Source: JAVBME01 sp031552765
GTDB taxonomy: Bacteria > Bacillota > Negativicutes > Acidaminococcales > JAISLQ01
DNA: 64,000 bases
Direction of reading: 5' to 3'
Assembly: GCA_031552765.1 (NCBI GenBank)
Contig: JAVBME010000011.1
Coordinates: 7,719 to 71,718 of the forward strand
The position numbers and the translations under genes are program-made. The notes beneath the pieces were generated by a model, which saw only the letters and a list, made by a program, of their open reading frames with translations, had not been told where the DNA came from and did no database searches. Shown here piece after piece: positions 41,751 to 49,629 of this stretch; within the stretch, counting starts at the first letter, position 1, and every line of letters starts with the position of its first letter.

Positions 41751-41789
41751 GCAGGCAGCCGGTTAGTCGCGTTTCCGGCTACTGTTTAA
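41751..41789 (+). promoter_or_regulatory. Conserved 5' leader hairpin, copy 2
   Basis: Stem AGCCGG (41757-41762) with CCGGCT (41775-41780) and the same loop TTAGTCGCGTTT as copy 1. The first pair is A-T here and G-T in copy 1, so pairing is kept despite the change. The flanking CAG/CTG and downstream TTTAAAAA also match. The 350-base gap 41472-41821 holds nothing else recognisable. Confidence 0.55.
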
Positions 41790-41821
41790 AAACATATAAA
41801 TATATTTGGGGAGGCTAATAA

Positions 41822-43102
41822 ATGGATAAAAGCACTATTGCGATCATCATCATAGTGGTCGCCATTGTATCCTTCATGCTGGAGAAAATCCCTCTTGCCG
41901 TAACCGCTATGGCTGCCAGCGTACTTATGGGCGTAACCAAAGTCATGCCGTTCGCCAATGTCTCCAACGGTTTTGGCGCCACCGTCACCATGATGGTCGC
42001 CGGTATGATGATCGTCGGCAATGCTTTGTTTGAGACGGGCGTGGCCCGCGTCATCGGCATCAAGATAGGCAACAGCCCGCTGGCGAAAAACGAAAAAGTA
42101 TTTACCTTTATTATTGTCGTCATTTGCTGTATACTTACAGGCTTTTTGAGCAATTCGGCCGTCATCGCCATGTTCATGCCCATAATCTCAGCCGTGGCCA
42201 GTCGTTCAGGCGGCCGCATCCAGGCGAAAAACATCACCATCATGGCCGGTATGGCTGCCGCCGTTGGCGCCAGCATCACTATGGTAGGCTCCACAGCCCA
42301 GTTAGTGGGCCAGGGCATACTCATGAAAACCCAGGGCGCACGCGCGCTCGGCTTTTTTGAAATGGCTCCCATTACAGTTGTTCTTTGTATAGTTTTTTGC
42401 ATTTATTGCGCGACCATCGGCAATACAATAGCCAGAAAATCTTTTGACTTCGAAGAGCCTCAGATCGGTGAAACGAACGACAATGAATTGGATGAAAACA
42501 TCACTATTACCTGGCAAATGGTGCTGTCCAGCGTCGTCATGATCCTTTGTATAGCCGGTTTTGTGCTCAATGTCTGGAATGTCGGCATCATCGGCCTGGC
42601 TGGCGCCACAGTGCTCCTGGCCACCAAGTGCATCGACTACAAAAAAGCCCTGCGCGAACTGGATTGGAACACTCTTATCATACTCGGCGCAGCCCAGGGC
42701 TTTGCCTACGGCCTTGATGTCTCCGGCGGCGGCAAAGTCATTGCCAACGCTACCCTATCCGTATTCGGCGGCGTCAGCGCCTCGCCTTATGTCCTTTTGA
42801 TAGTGTCCATAGTCATCTCCATGGTACTCACCAACTTTATGTCCAACACCGCAGTAGTAGCCATGCTTGTGCCTATTTTCCTGCCAATAGCTTTTGCGCT
42901 CAATGTTTCGCCGATACCCTTTGCTATAGCCATCATCGTATCAGCCAACAACGCTATATCGACGCCTATAGGCACACCCTGCGTCACCCAGACCTTGCCG
43001 GTCGGCTACAGGTATATGGACTATGTAAAAGTGGGCCTGCCAATAAACATAATACTTGTTATAATGACCTGCCTGTTGATGCCTATACTCAGCCCGTTCT
43101 AA
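41822..43102 (+). CDS. SLC13/DASS-type carboxylate transporter, copy 2
   Basis: Same length (426) as the gene at 40191 and nearly identical over most of its length; differences cluster at about residues 190-225 (FDFEEPQIGETNDNELDEN versus FDFENPSAVTTNTEEIDEE), a cytosolic loop, and at conservative membrane positions. It has the same SNT and ANNAISTPIGTP motifs and the same ggggagg leader. A tandem duplication that includes the 5' leader explains the pair. The conserved transport core suggests closely similar substrates. Confidence 0.88.
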   Translation: MDKSTIAIIIIVVAIVSFMLEKIPLAVTAMAASVLMGVTKVMPFANVSNGFGATVTMMVAGMMIVGNALFETGVARVIGIKIGNSPLAKNEKVFTFIIVVICCILTGFLSNSAVIAMFMPIISAVASRSGGRIQAKNITIMAGMAAAVGASITMVGSTAQLVGQGILMKTQGARALGFFEMAPITVVLCIVFCIYCATIGNTIARKSFDFEEPQIGETNDNELDENITITWQMVLSSVVMILCIAGFVLNVWNVGIIGLAGATVLLATKCIDYKKALRELDWNTLIILGAAQGFAYGLDVSGGGKVIANATLSVFGGVSASPYVLLIVSIVISMVLTNFMSNTAVVAMLVPIFLPIAFALNVSPIPFAIAIIVSANNAISTPIGTPCVTQTLPVGYRYMDYVKVGLPINIILVIMTCLLMPILSPF

Positions 43103-43120
43103 AATGCCCTCACCCTTATT

Positions 43121-43154
43121 GGCAGCCGGCTGTGAGTTATCATGGCCGGCTGCC
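43121..43154 (+). other. Stem-loop between transporter copy 2 and crotonase gene
   Basis: Perfect 10-bp arms GGCAGCCGGC and GCCGGCTGCC with a 14-base loop, no T-tract. More likely an mRNA processing or stability hairpin than a terminator. It could reduce read-through from transporter to enzyme genes. Confidence 0.55.
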
Positions 43155-43179
43155 GACATTATAAGCCAAGGAGTTTTGT

Positions 43180-43956
43180 ATGGAAGAAAACATGATACTA
43201 AGTGAGATAAAAGAAGATATCGGCATTATCACCATAAACCGGCCGGAGGTAAGAAACGCCCTCAGCCTCGAGGCCTGGCGCTGTTTGCATACGGCTTTTA
43301 CCGCCCTTGAAGCCGACAGCCGGGTGCGCGTTATTGTCATTACCGGCGCCGGCGACAAGGCGTTCGTAGCAGGCGCCGACCTGAACGCTTTAAAAGTACG
43401 CAGCGCCATAGAAACCTTTGAAAGTGAAACGGCAAAAATCGTCATAGCCCTCGAGAACCTCAGCAAACCGACTATCGCCATGATCAACGGCTTTTGCCTG
43501 GGCGGGGGCCTCGAAGTGGCTATGGGCTGCGATATCAGAATCGCCAGTGAGGACGCTAAGCTAGGCCAGACGGAAATAAACGTCGGCATATTGCCTGGCT
43601 GCGGCGGCACACAGCGGCTATCCCGCCTGGTCGGACTGGCTAAAGCTAAAGAACTGGTTTTCACCGGCAAAGTAATCTCTGCTGCAGATGCTCAGAACAT
43701 CGGCCTGGTCAACCAGGTAGTACCCAAAGAACATTTAGTATCTGAAACTATGTCCATGGCCAAAAGCATTGCCGAAAAAAGCCCCCTGACCCTCAAAGTC
43801 GCCAAACTGGTCATGAGTAAAGGCTTTGACGCCGACCTGGCCAGCGGGCTCAACCTTGAGCGCCTGGGGCAAACGTTTATCTTCGGCAGCCACGACCATC
43901 TTGAAGGCATCAACGCCTTTCTAGAAAAGCGCGCGCCAAAGTTTACAGGAAATTAA
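43180..43956 (+). CDS. crt: Enoyl-CoA hydratase (crotonase)
   Basis: 258-residue crotonase. Oxyanion-hole segments AGADLNALKV and CLGGGLEVAMGCDI are present, and both catalytic glutamates of hydratases can be assigned: E in GGGLEVAMGCD and E in GQTEINVGILPGCGGTQRLSRLVG. So it is a true hydratase, probably converting crotonyl-CoA or a similar enoyl-CoA to the 3-hydroxyacyl-CoA. Ribosome site aaggag. Followed after 18 bases by the FabK-like gene. It fits between the dehydratase product and the dehydrogenase at 44940. Confidence 0.93.
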   Translation: MEENMILSEIKEDIGIITINRPEVRNALSLEAWRCLHTAFTALEADSRVRVIVITGAGDKAFVAGADLNALKVRSAIETFESETAKIVIALENLSKPTIAMINGFCLGGGLEVAMGCDIRIASEDAKLGQTEINVGILPGCGGTQRLSRLVGLAKAKELVFTGKVISAADAQNIGLVNQVVPKEHLVSETMSMAKSIAEKSPLTLKVAKLVMSKGFDADLASGLNLERLGQTFIFGSHDHLEGINAFLEKRAPKFTGN

Positions 43957-43974
43957 AAAGGAGGTGCGCCGACT

Positions 43975-44919
43975 ATGAAAAATAAGTTAACAGAGTTATT
44001 GAATATCAAATATCCTATCATCCAAGGCGGTATGGCCTGGTCGTCAGACGCAAAACTGGCGGCGGCGGTTTCCAATGCCGGCGGCGCCGGCGTCATAGGT
44101 TTTGGCAGCCGCGATGCCGCCTGGGCCAGGGCAGAAATACGGAAAGCCAAGGAACTGACGGACAAGCCTTTTGGCGTCAATGTAGTTATAATGATGCCAA
44201 GGGTAGAAGAAATAATTGCCGCCATCTGCGAGGAAAAAGTGCCGTTCGTCACATTGGGGGCGGGCAACCCCATACCCCTTATAGAGCCTTTGCATAAAGC
44301 CGGCATCAAAGTCATCCCGGTCGTACCCAATGTCAAACTGGCCAAACGGGTGGAAGAGAGCGGCGCTGACGCCCTGGTCGTCGAAGGTATGGAGGCGGGC
44401 GGGCATATCGGTGTGCAGACAACTATGGCACTTTTGGGAAATGTTATTCCACACATCAAAAGCATCCCGGTCATAGCCGCCGGCGGCATAGCCGACGGGC
44501 GGGGCGTAGCCGCAGCTTTTGTCATGGGCGCGTCGGCCGTGCAGATAGGCTCACGCTTTTTGATAAGCGAAGAAAGCCCTGCACATCAGAATTTCAAAGA
44601 GGCAGTACTAAAAGCTACTGATACCGATTCCATCGTCACAGGTTATTCGCGCCACAGCGGCGTACGCTGCCTGAAAAACCCCTTTACGGAAAAATACCTG
44701 GCGCTGGAAATAGCCGGCACCCCGCAGGAAGAACTGAACGCTCTGGCTACGGGCACTAACCGCCTGGCCGCTGTGGAGGGCGACATAGTAAACGGCGCGA
44801 TGCAGGTTAGCCAGTCGCTGTGCCTGTTAAATAAAATACAGCCCTGCGCGGAAATAATCGAGGAACTGGTAGCGGACACGAGAAAAATACTCAGCAATGC
44901 GTGCAATATCACAATATAA
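43975..44919 (+). CDS. FabK-like/nitronate monooxygenase family flavoprotein
   Basis: 314-residue FMN enzyme of the nitronate monooxygenase/enoyl-ACP reductase II group. Typical parts: NIKYPIIQGGMAWSSDAKLAAAVSNAGGAGVIGFG, EAGGHIGVQTTMAL (catalytic His region), IPVIAAGGIADGRGVAAAFVMGASAVQIGSRFL. In this context it could reduce an enoyl-CoA, protect against nitronates, or serve fatty-acid synthesis; the genes around it make an enoyl-CoA role the most interesting. Start ATG follows aaggagg. Function within the family is uncertain. Confidence 0.85.
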   Translation: MKNKLTELLNIKYPIIQGGMAWSSDAKLAAAVSNAGGAGVIGFGSRDAAWARAEIRKAKELTDKPFGVNVVIMMPRVEEIIAAICEEKVPFVTLGAGNPIPLIEPLHKAGIKVIPVVPNVKLAKRVEESGADALVVEGMEAGGHIGVQTTMALLGNVIPHIKSIPVIAAGGIADGRGVAAAFVMGASAVQIGSRFLISEESPAHQNFKEAVLKATDTDSIVTGYSRHSGVRCLKNPFTEKYLALEIAGTPQEELNALATGTNRLAAVEGDIVNGAMQVSQSLCLLNKIQPCAEIIEELVADTRKILSNACNITI

Positions 44920-44939
44920 ACATAGGAGGCTGGAATAAA

Positions 44940-45806
44940 ATGGACATTAAAACAGTAGGCGTCATCGGCGCCGGTATAATGGGGCGCGGCATCGCGCAGG
45001 TAAGCGCAATGGCCGGCTATAAGGTCACCCTGTACGATGTTTTCGAAACAGCTTTGGACTCCGCCCTGAAAATCATCGGCAAAGACCTGGGCAGAGGCGT
45101 GGAAAAAGGCAAAATAAAGCCGGAAATAAAAGAAATGGCCTTGAAAAACATCGTCATTACTACCAAACTGGAAGACCTGGCCGCTATCGACCTTATCATA
45201 GAGGCGGCGCCGGAGGATCTGGCGATAAAACTGCCGCTGTTTGAAAAACTGGACAAAATATGCAAGAAAGAAACCATCCTTGCAACCAATACCACTTCGC
45301 AAAGCATCACCGAAATAGCTTCGGTCACCGACCGGCCGGAAAAAGTTATTGGCCTGCATTTTTTCAACCCGGTACACATCATGCGTTTGGTCGAAATGGT
45401 CAACGGCCTGGAGACTTCCGCGCAAGTCTATGATATTTGCGAAGATTTCTGTGTGTCTATCGGCAAAGAAACAGTCAAAATCAAAGAAGCGCCCGGTTTT
45501 GTCACCAGCCGCCTGAACGCTGTCATCGGCAATGAAGCCTTCAATATGCTCTTAGAGGGCGTCGGCAGCGCGGAAGATATCGACAAGGCAGTAAAACTCG
45601 GCCTTAACCACCCAATGGGGCCGTTCGAGATGATCGACCTGGTCGGCCTTGATACCCGCCTCAAGAGCCTTGAATACCTGCAAAAAATGATGGGCGAAAA
45701 ATACCGCCCCTGCCCGCTGCATGTGCAATATGTAAAAGCCGGCCGCTTCGGCAGGAAAACCGGCAAGGGCGTATATGAATACGACCAGGACGGCAAAAAG
45801 AAATAA
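44940..45806 (+). CDS. hbd: 3-hydroxybutyryl-CoA dehydrogenase
   Basis: NAD(P)-dependent oxidation or reduction between 3-hydroxybutyryl-CoA and acetoacetyl-CoA. 288 residues: Rossmann motif VGVIGAGIMGRGIAQVSAMAG, catalytic histidine in IGLHFFNPVHIM, then KEAPGFVTSRLNAVIGNEA and GLNHPMGPFEMIDLVGLD. ATG chosen with aggagg 9 bases upstream; an upstream in-frame ATG overlaps the previous gene. Its place between crotonase and thiolase genes supports a C4 pathway. Confidence 0.95.
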   Translation: MDIKTVGVIGAGIMGRGIAQVSAMAGYKVTLYDVFETALDSALKIIGKDLGRGVEKGKIKPEIKEMALKNIVITTKLEDLAAIDLIIEAAPEDLAIKLPLFEKLDKICKKETILATNTTSQSITEIASVTDRPEKVIGLHFFNPVHIMRLVEMVNGLETSAQVYDICEDFCVSIGKETVKIKEAPGFVTSRLNAVIGNEAFNMLLEGVGSAEDIDKAVKLGLNHPMGPFEMIDLVGLDTRLKSLEYLQKMMGEKYRPCPLHVQYVKAGRFGRKTGKGVYEYDQDGKKK

Positions 45807-45814
45807 AGATTTTA

Positions 45815-45854
45815 CATCTACTATCTTATGCTTTATAGTATGAGATAGTAGATG
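45815..45854 (+). other. Stem-loop between hbd and the third transporter gene
   Basis: 15-base arms CATCTACTATCTTAT and ATGAGATAGTAGATG (14 of 15 Watson-Crick, one G-U) with a 10-base loop. No T-tract, so it is probably not a strong terminator. It occupies most of the 80-base gap. Confidence 0.55.
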
Positions 45855-45886
45855 CCTTTATAACTATCGTGCGTTGGTGATATTTT

Positions 45887-47266
45887 ATGACGGGGAAGCG
45901 TGTAGTCAAATCTTTGTTGCTGCTCATCATACCGGCGGCGGCTTATTATATTTGCAAAAGTTACGGCCTGCGGCAGGATTATGCCATTTATGCCGCCATA
46001 ACAAGCTGGGCGGTCTACTGCTGGGCGTCGCTCATGCTCTCTTCCGCCATGGTCGGCGTGGCTTTGCCTGTCATGTACCTGTTATCCGGCATCGCCGGCG
46101 TGAATGTGGTCTTTGCCCCCTGGGGCAATATGCTGCCCTGGTTTTGCCTCTCCGGCATGCTCATAGGTCACATGCTGCTAAAAACCGGGCTGGCCAACCG
46201 GGTAGCCTATAAATGCATATTGATCTCCGGCGACAGGTTTTATAATGTGCTGTTTGGCATTATGATCGCCGGTTTTCTCGTTTCCCCCCTCATCCCTACC
46301 GCCCTCGGCAAGATGGCTATTTTTTGCGCGCTGGGCCTGGGGATAGCCAACGCCATGCAGCTCGACCCTCTTTCCAAAGAATCGTCCGCGCTTATGCTCA
46401 CTTGCCTGTTCGCAGTAGCGCCGCCCTCTTACTGTTTCCTCACCAGCTGCGTGCAAGTGCCGGCAAGCGTCCAGCTTATGACCCAGGCCAGCGGCATCAA
46501 GGTGACCTGGTTCGAATATGCCTGGCACAACTTTTTACCAGCGGTAATCTACAGTTTTTTGTGTTTTGGCGCCATGCTGGCCGTGTTGCGCCCTGACAAC
46601 CACGGCGGCGGCCGGGCGACCATCGCGGAAAAATATCAGGCTTTAGGAAAAATGGGCAGGGATGAAAAAAAAGCTATGGTCATACTGGCCATAACCCTTC
46701 TTTTCCTCGTTACCGACTCCTGGCACCAGATAAGCCTGGCTTGGGGCATGGTACTTATAACACTCTTGATGTTTTTGCCTGGTGTTGATTTATTAGAAAA
46801 CAGCGATTTTGAAAAAGTAAACCTCGCCATGCTGTTTTTTATCGCCGGAGCCATGTCCATCGGCTCAGTGGCTGTACATATCGATATAGCCAAGCAACTG
46901 GCGGAAAATATCGCCGGCCTTTTCCAGTTCGGCGAGAAGGTATTTTACTTGTGGCTAAGCTATTTTTCCGGCATAATCATGCTGTTTTTCCTCACGCCGA
47001 CCACTTCGCTCATCGCGCTCAGCGTGCCTTTGACAGAAGTAGCCTTAAAGCTAGGCATAGACCCGAGGGCCATGCTTTATTCTTTTATCTTCGGCATGGA
47101 TCAGTATATATTTCCCTATCAGTATGGCGTCGTACTGCTTTTATATTCATATGAGCGCCTCGGGATGCGGCATCTCATGCTGGTATTGGCCGGCAAGGCA
47201 ATAGTCGCTACAGCCGTGTTTTTCCCGCTGATACTTTTTTATTGGAAAATCATCGGTTTGTGGTAA
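45887..47266 (+). CDS. SLC13-type transporter, divergent third copy
   Basis: 459-residue membrane protein with about 12 helices, from the same ion-transporter superfamily as the pair at 40-43 kb but only distantly similar. Two-fold symmetry is visible: SPLIPTALGKMAIFCALGLG in the first half and FFLTPTTSLIALSVPLTEVAL in the second correspond to the substrate-binding re-entrant loops, though the SNT motif is replaced by SPLIPT and TPTTS. That change suggests a different ligand or ion. The start has a modest ggtgat site. It lies between hbd and the thiolase gene. Confidence 0.82.
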   Translation: MTGKRVVKSLLLLIIPAAAYYICKSYGLRQDYAIYAAITSWAVYCWASLMLSSAMVGVALPVMYLLSGIAGVNVVFAPWGNMLPWFCLSGMLIGHMLLKTGLANRVAYKCILISGDRFYNVLFGIMIAGFLVSPLIPTALGKMAIFCALGLGIANAMQLDPLSKESSALMLTCLFAVAPPSYCFLTSCVQVPASVQLMTQASGIKVTWFEYAWHNFLPAVIYSFLCFGAMLAVLRPDNHGGGRATIAEKYQALGKMGRDEKKAMVILAITLLFLVTDSWHQISLAWGMVLITLLMFLPGVDLLENSDFEKVNLAMLFFIAGAMSIGSVAVHIDIAKQLAENIAGLFQFGEKVFYLWLSYFSGIIMLFFLTPTTSLIALSVPLTEVALKLGIDPRAMLYSFIFGMDQYIFPYQYGVVLLLYSYERLGMRHLMLVLAGKAIVATAVFFPLILFYWKIIGLW

Positions 47267-47296
47267 AAATAAATGATAATATTGGAGGTTTGAAAA

Positions 47297-48490
47297 ATGA
47301 AAGATGTAGTAATAGTAGAAGGAGTGCGCACCGCCGTCGGCAAGATGGGCGGCGCGATAAAAGATGTGCAGCCGGAAAAACTCTCATCCATAGTCATGCA
47401 GGAAGTCATGAACCGTGCGGGCGCAAAAGCGTCCGACCTTGATGAGATAATCTGGGGACATGCCAAACAATCAAGCGACCAGCCGAATATTGCCCGTCTG
47501 GCCGGTTTGGTGTCCGGGTTCCCCATAGAAGTGCCCGCTTATACCGTGCACCGCCAGTGCGGCTCCGGCCTGCAGGCCGTGATGAACGCCGCCCAGGCCA
47601 TACAATGCGGCGATGCCGACCTGATATTGGCCGGCGGTGTGGAAAGCATGAGCACAGCTTCTTACTATCTGCGGCAAGCCCGCTATGGCTACGGCGCCGG
47701 CAACGGCGTACTGGTCGACCCCAATACAGAAAGCCAGCCTTGTTCACAGCCGCAGGATGTGTACGGCAGCCTGACCATGGGTATGACTGCGGAAAATTTG
47801 GCGGAAAAATACAACATCTCCCGTGAGGAGCAGGACGCCTTTGCCCTTGAGAGCCAAAAGCGCGCCGATCGCGCGATAAAAGAGGGCGACTTCAAAGCCG
47901 AAATAGTCGGCGTGCCTATCAAAAAGAGAAAAGAAACCGTGCTATTTGAAACAGACGAACACCCGCGCATGACCAGTATGGAAGAGCTGGGCGCTTTGAA
48001 AGCGGTATTCAAAAAAGGCGGCTCGGTAACGGCAGGCAACGCCTCCGGACGCAATGACGGCGCCAGCGCTCTTTTAGTAGCTTCGGCGGAAAAAGCCAAA
48101 GAACTCGGCCTCAAACCACGCCTCCGGATACTCGCGCAAGCGTCGGCCGGCGTATCGCCGGAAATCATGGGCATCGGCCCTGCGCCGGCCGTAAGGAAGG
48201 CCTTGGAAAAAGCCGGGTTGACTTTGGAAGATATCGGCCTTATCGAGCTGAACGAAGCTTTTGCCGCACAATCTTTGGCCGTAATAAAAGAATTGGGCCT
48301 CGAAAATAAGATGGACATCATCAACGTCAACGGCGGCGCCATAGCCCTGGGGCATCCTATCGGCAACTCGGGCGCACGCATACTGGTCACCCTCCTACAT
48401 GCGATGGAAAAACGCAATGTGCGTTACGGCATAGCTACGCTTTGCATCGCTGGCGGCCTGGGCGTCGCGGTAGTAGTGGAAAAAATATAA
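47297..48490 (+). CDS. Acetyl-CoA acetyltransferase (thiolase)
   Basis: 397-residue thiolase. Nucleophilic cysteine C88 in VHRQCGSGLQAVMNAAQ, histidine in NVNGGAIALGHPIGNSGARIL, and the second catalytic cysteine in TLCIAGGLGVAVV (usually CIGGGQG; two substitutions here). ELNEAFAAQSLAV is also present. It would cleave acetoacetyl-CoA to two acetyl-CoA, or condense them. Start ATG has ggagg 8 bases upstream. Last gene of the plus-strand module, followed by a strong terminator. Confidence 0.94.
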   Translation: MKDVVIVEGVRTAVGKMGGAIKDVQPEKLSSIVMQEVMNRAGAKASDLDEIIWGHAKQSSDQPNIARLAGLVSGFPIEVPAYTVHRQCGSGLQAVMNAAQAIQCGDADLILAGGVESMSTASYYLRQARYGYGAGNGVLVDPNTESQPCSQPQDVYGSLTMGMTAENLAEKYNISREEQDAFALESQKRADRAIKEGDFKAEIVGVPIKKRKETVLFETDEHPRMTSMEELGALKAVFKKGGSVTAGNASGRNDGASALLVASAEKAKELGLKPRLRILAQASAGVSPEIMGIGPAPAVRKALEKAGLTLEDIGLIELNEAFAAQSLAVIKELGLENKMDIINVNGGAIALGHPIGNSGARILVTLLHAMEKRNVRYGIATLCIAGGLGVAVVVEKI

Positions 48491-48497
48491 GCAAAAA

Positions 48498-48540
48498 CAA
48501 AAAATCAGCAAGCCATCTGGCTTGCTGATTTTTTGTTTTT
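48498..48540. terminator. Bidirectional terminator between thiolase and rpmA
   Basis: Perfect 14-bp stem AAAATCAGCAAGCC / GGCTTGCTGATTTT with a 4-base loop and T-tracts on both strands. It ends both the thiolase unit and the rplU-prp-rpmA unit. Confidence 0.92.
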
Positions 48541-48541
48541 A

Positions 48542-48823
48542 TTATTCTACGCTGTAAACGCTTATCTGCCTGTCTTCACGGCCTTTGCGCTCGATAGCTA
48601 CCCGGCCGGGCACCTTGGCAAAAAGCGTATGGTCTCTGCCCATGCCGACGTTAACGCCGGGATGGAACCTGGTGCCGCGCTGGCGGACCAGTATGCTGCC
48701 GGCGGTCACGACCTGTCCGGCGTGGCTTTTTACGCCCAGGCGCTTGGATTCGCTGTCACGTCCGTTACGCGAAGAGCCCACGCCTTTTTTATGTGCAAAC
48801 AGCTGTAAGTCAAATTTGAACAT
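48542..48823 (-). CDS. rpmA: Ribosomal protein L27 with Prp-cleaved N-terminal extension
   Basis: 93-residue L27 of the large ribosomal subunit. The start MFKFDLQLF precedes AHKKGVGSSRNGRDSESKRLGVK; in Firmicutes this nine-residue extension is removed after the phenylalanine by the protease Prp, whose gene is adjacent. The ATG follows agggggtga; an upstream in-frame start would overlap prp. Last gene of rplU-prp-rpmA. In many relatives spo0B-obg follows directly; here the thiolase unit intervenes. Confidence 0.97.
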   Translation of the reverse strand: MFKFDLQLFAHKKGVGSSRNGRDSESKRLGVKSHAGQVVTAGSILVRQRGTRFHPGVNVGMGRDHTLFAKVPGRVAIERKGREDRQISVYSVE

Positions 48824-48828
48824 GCGGT

Positions 48829-49149
48829 TCACCCCCTATATTGCTCGATTTTTACATTTTTCCGGTAACTGCCGGCTATTTCTAAAAGCCCCAGCAGCAT
48901 TGTTTCCAAAATTGCATCCGTTTTCTCATTCGGCGGTTCTGTAAGAGTAAAAACCAAACTGCCATCCCTGACGTCATAGGCTAACGGGTGAGCAAGATAT
49001 TTGCCTAAACCCAAAAGAGCGGTCTGCGTCAGCGCCGAAACGGCGGAACAGACTATATCCAATCCTTTTTCGCCCATGTAGGCATGCCCTTTTACTTCAC
49101 AGGAATATATCTGGTTCTTCTGGTTACGGCCGATACGGATGTTTATCAT
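48829..49149 (-). CDS. prp: Ribosomal-processing cysteine protease Prp
   Basis: 106-residue cysteine protease that trims the L27 N terminus before ribosome assembly. The catalytic pair is at the positions known for Staphylococcus aureus Prp: H22 in VKGHAYMGEKG and C34 in DIVCSAVSALTQ. The start overlaps the rplU stop. Lies between the genes for L21 and L27, the usual place in Firmicutes. Confidence 0.96.
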   Translation of the reverse strand: MINIRIGRNQKNQIYSCEVKGHAYMGEKGLDIVCSAVSALTQTALLGLGKYLAHPLAYDVRDGSLVFTLTEPPNEKTDAILETMLLGLLEIAGSYRKNVKIEQYRG

Positions 49150-49460
49150 CAGGCTTCGATCTTTTCGATAGAAACTTTCGTGAACGGCTGCCTGTGGCCC
49201 TGGCGTTTGCGGTAATTGGATTTGGCTTTGTATTTGAAAACAAATATTTTCTCGCCTTTGCCGTGTTCCACTACTTTAGCGCTTACTTTAGCGCCTTCTA
49301 CCAAAGGACGGCCGATTTTTACATCAGCGTCATTTACCAGGGTAAGTACCTGGTCGAAAACAACTGTATCGCCTTCGGCTCCTTCCAGCTTTTCTACGAG
49401 AAGAGTGTCCCCTTCGCTGACTTTATACTGTTTGCCGCCTGTTTTGATGATCGCGTACAT
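49149..49460 (-). CDS. rplU: Ribosomal protein L21
   Basis: 103-residue L21: MYAIIKTGGKQYKVSEGD at the start and KYKAKSNYRKRQGHRQPFTKV at the end are textbook. Ribosome site gggaggtg. First gene of a unit driven by a promoter that overlaps the end of rng, with a 134-base leader that may be regulatory. Confidence 0.98.
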   Translation of the reverse strand: MYAIIKTGGKQYKVSEGDTLLVEKLEGAEGDTVVFDQVLTLVNDADVKIGRPLVEGAKVSAKVVEHGKGEKIFVFKYKAKSNYRKRQGHRQPFTKVSIEKIEA

Positions 49461-49594
49461 AATTTATTACACCTCCCTTGACTGTAGACTCGCCAGATGT
49501 GGTAGTCCTATACGGACATTTAAAAACCTCTCCGCGCGGTTGCCCCATAAGGAGCTTTTTGCTATAAAAAGACATTTCTGCCCTTACACCATGC
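49461..49594 (-). promoter_or_regulatory. rplU mRNA leader, candidate autoregulatory element
   Basis: The untranslated leader from the predicted start near 49594 to the rplU ATG is 134 bases, long for a ribosomal gene, and contains potential stems. Firmicutes have a known L21 leader motif here; I place it by position only and did not match its consensus. Confidence 0.45.
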
Positions 49595-49600
49595 CCATAT

Positions 49601-49629
49601 AGGATAGCATTTTCTCTTTTATTTGTCAA
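49601..49629 (-). promoter_or_regulatory. Sigma-70-type promoter of rplU-prp-rpmA
   Basis: -35 TTGACA (49629-49624) lies in the last codons of rng; 17-base spacer; -10 TATCCT (49606-49601) preceded by TG-C, an extended -10 like the ncRNA promoter. It makes the ribosomal genes independent of the upstream rng operon. Confidence 0.8.
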
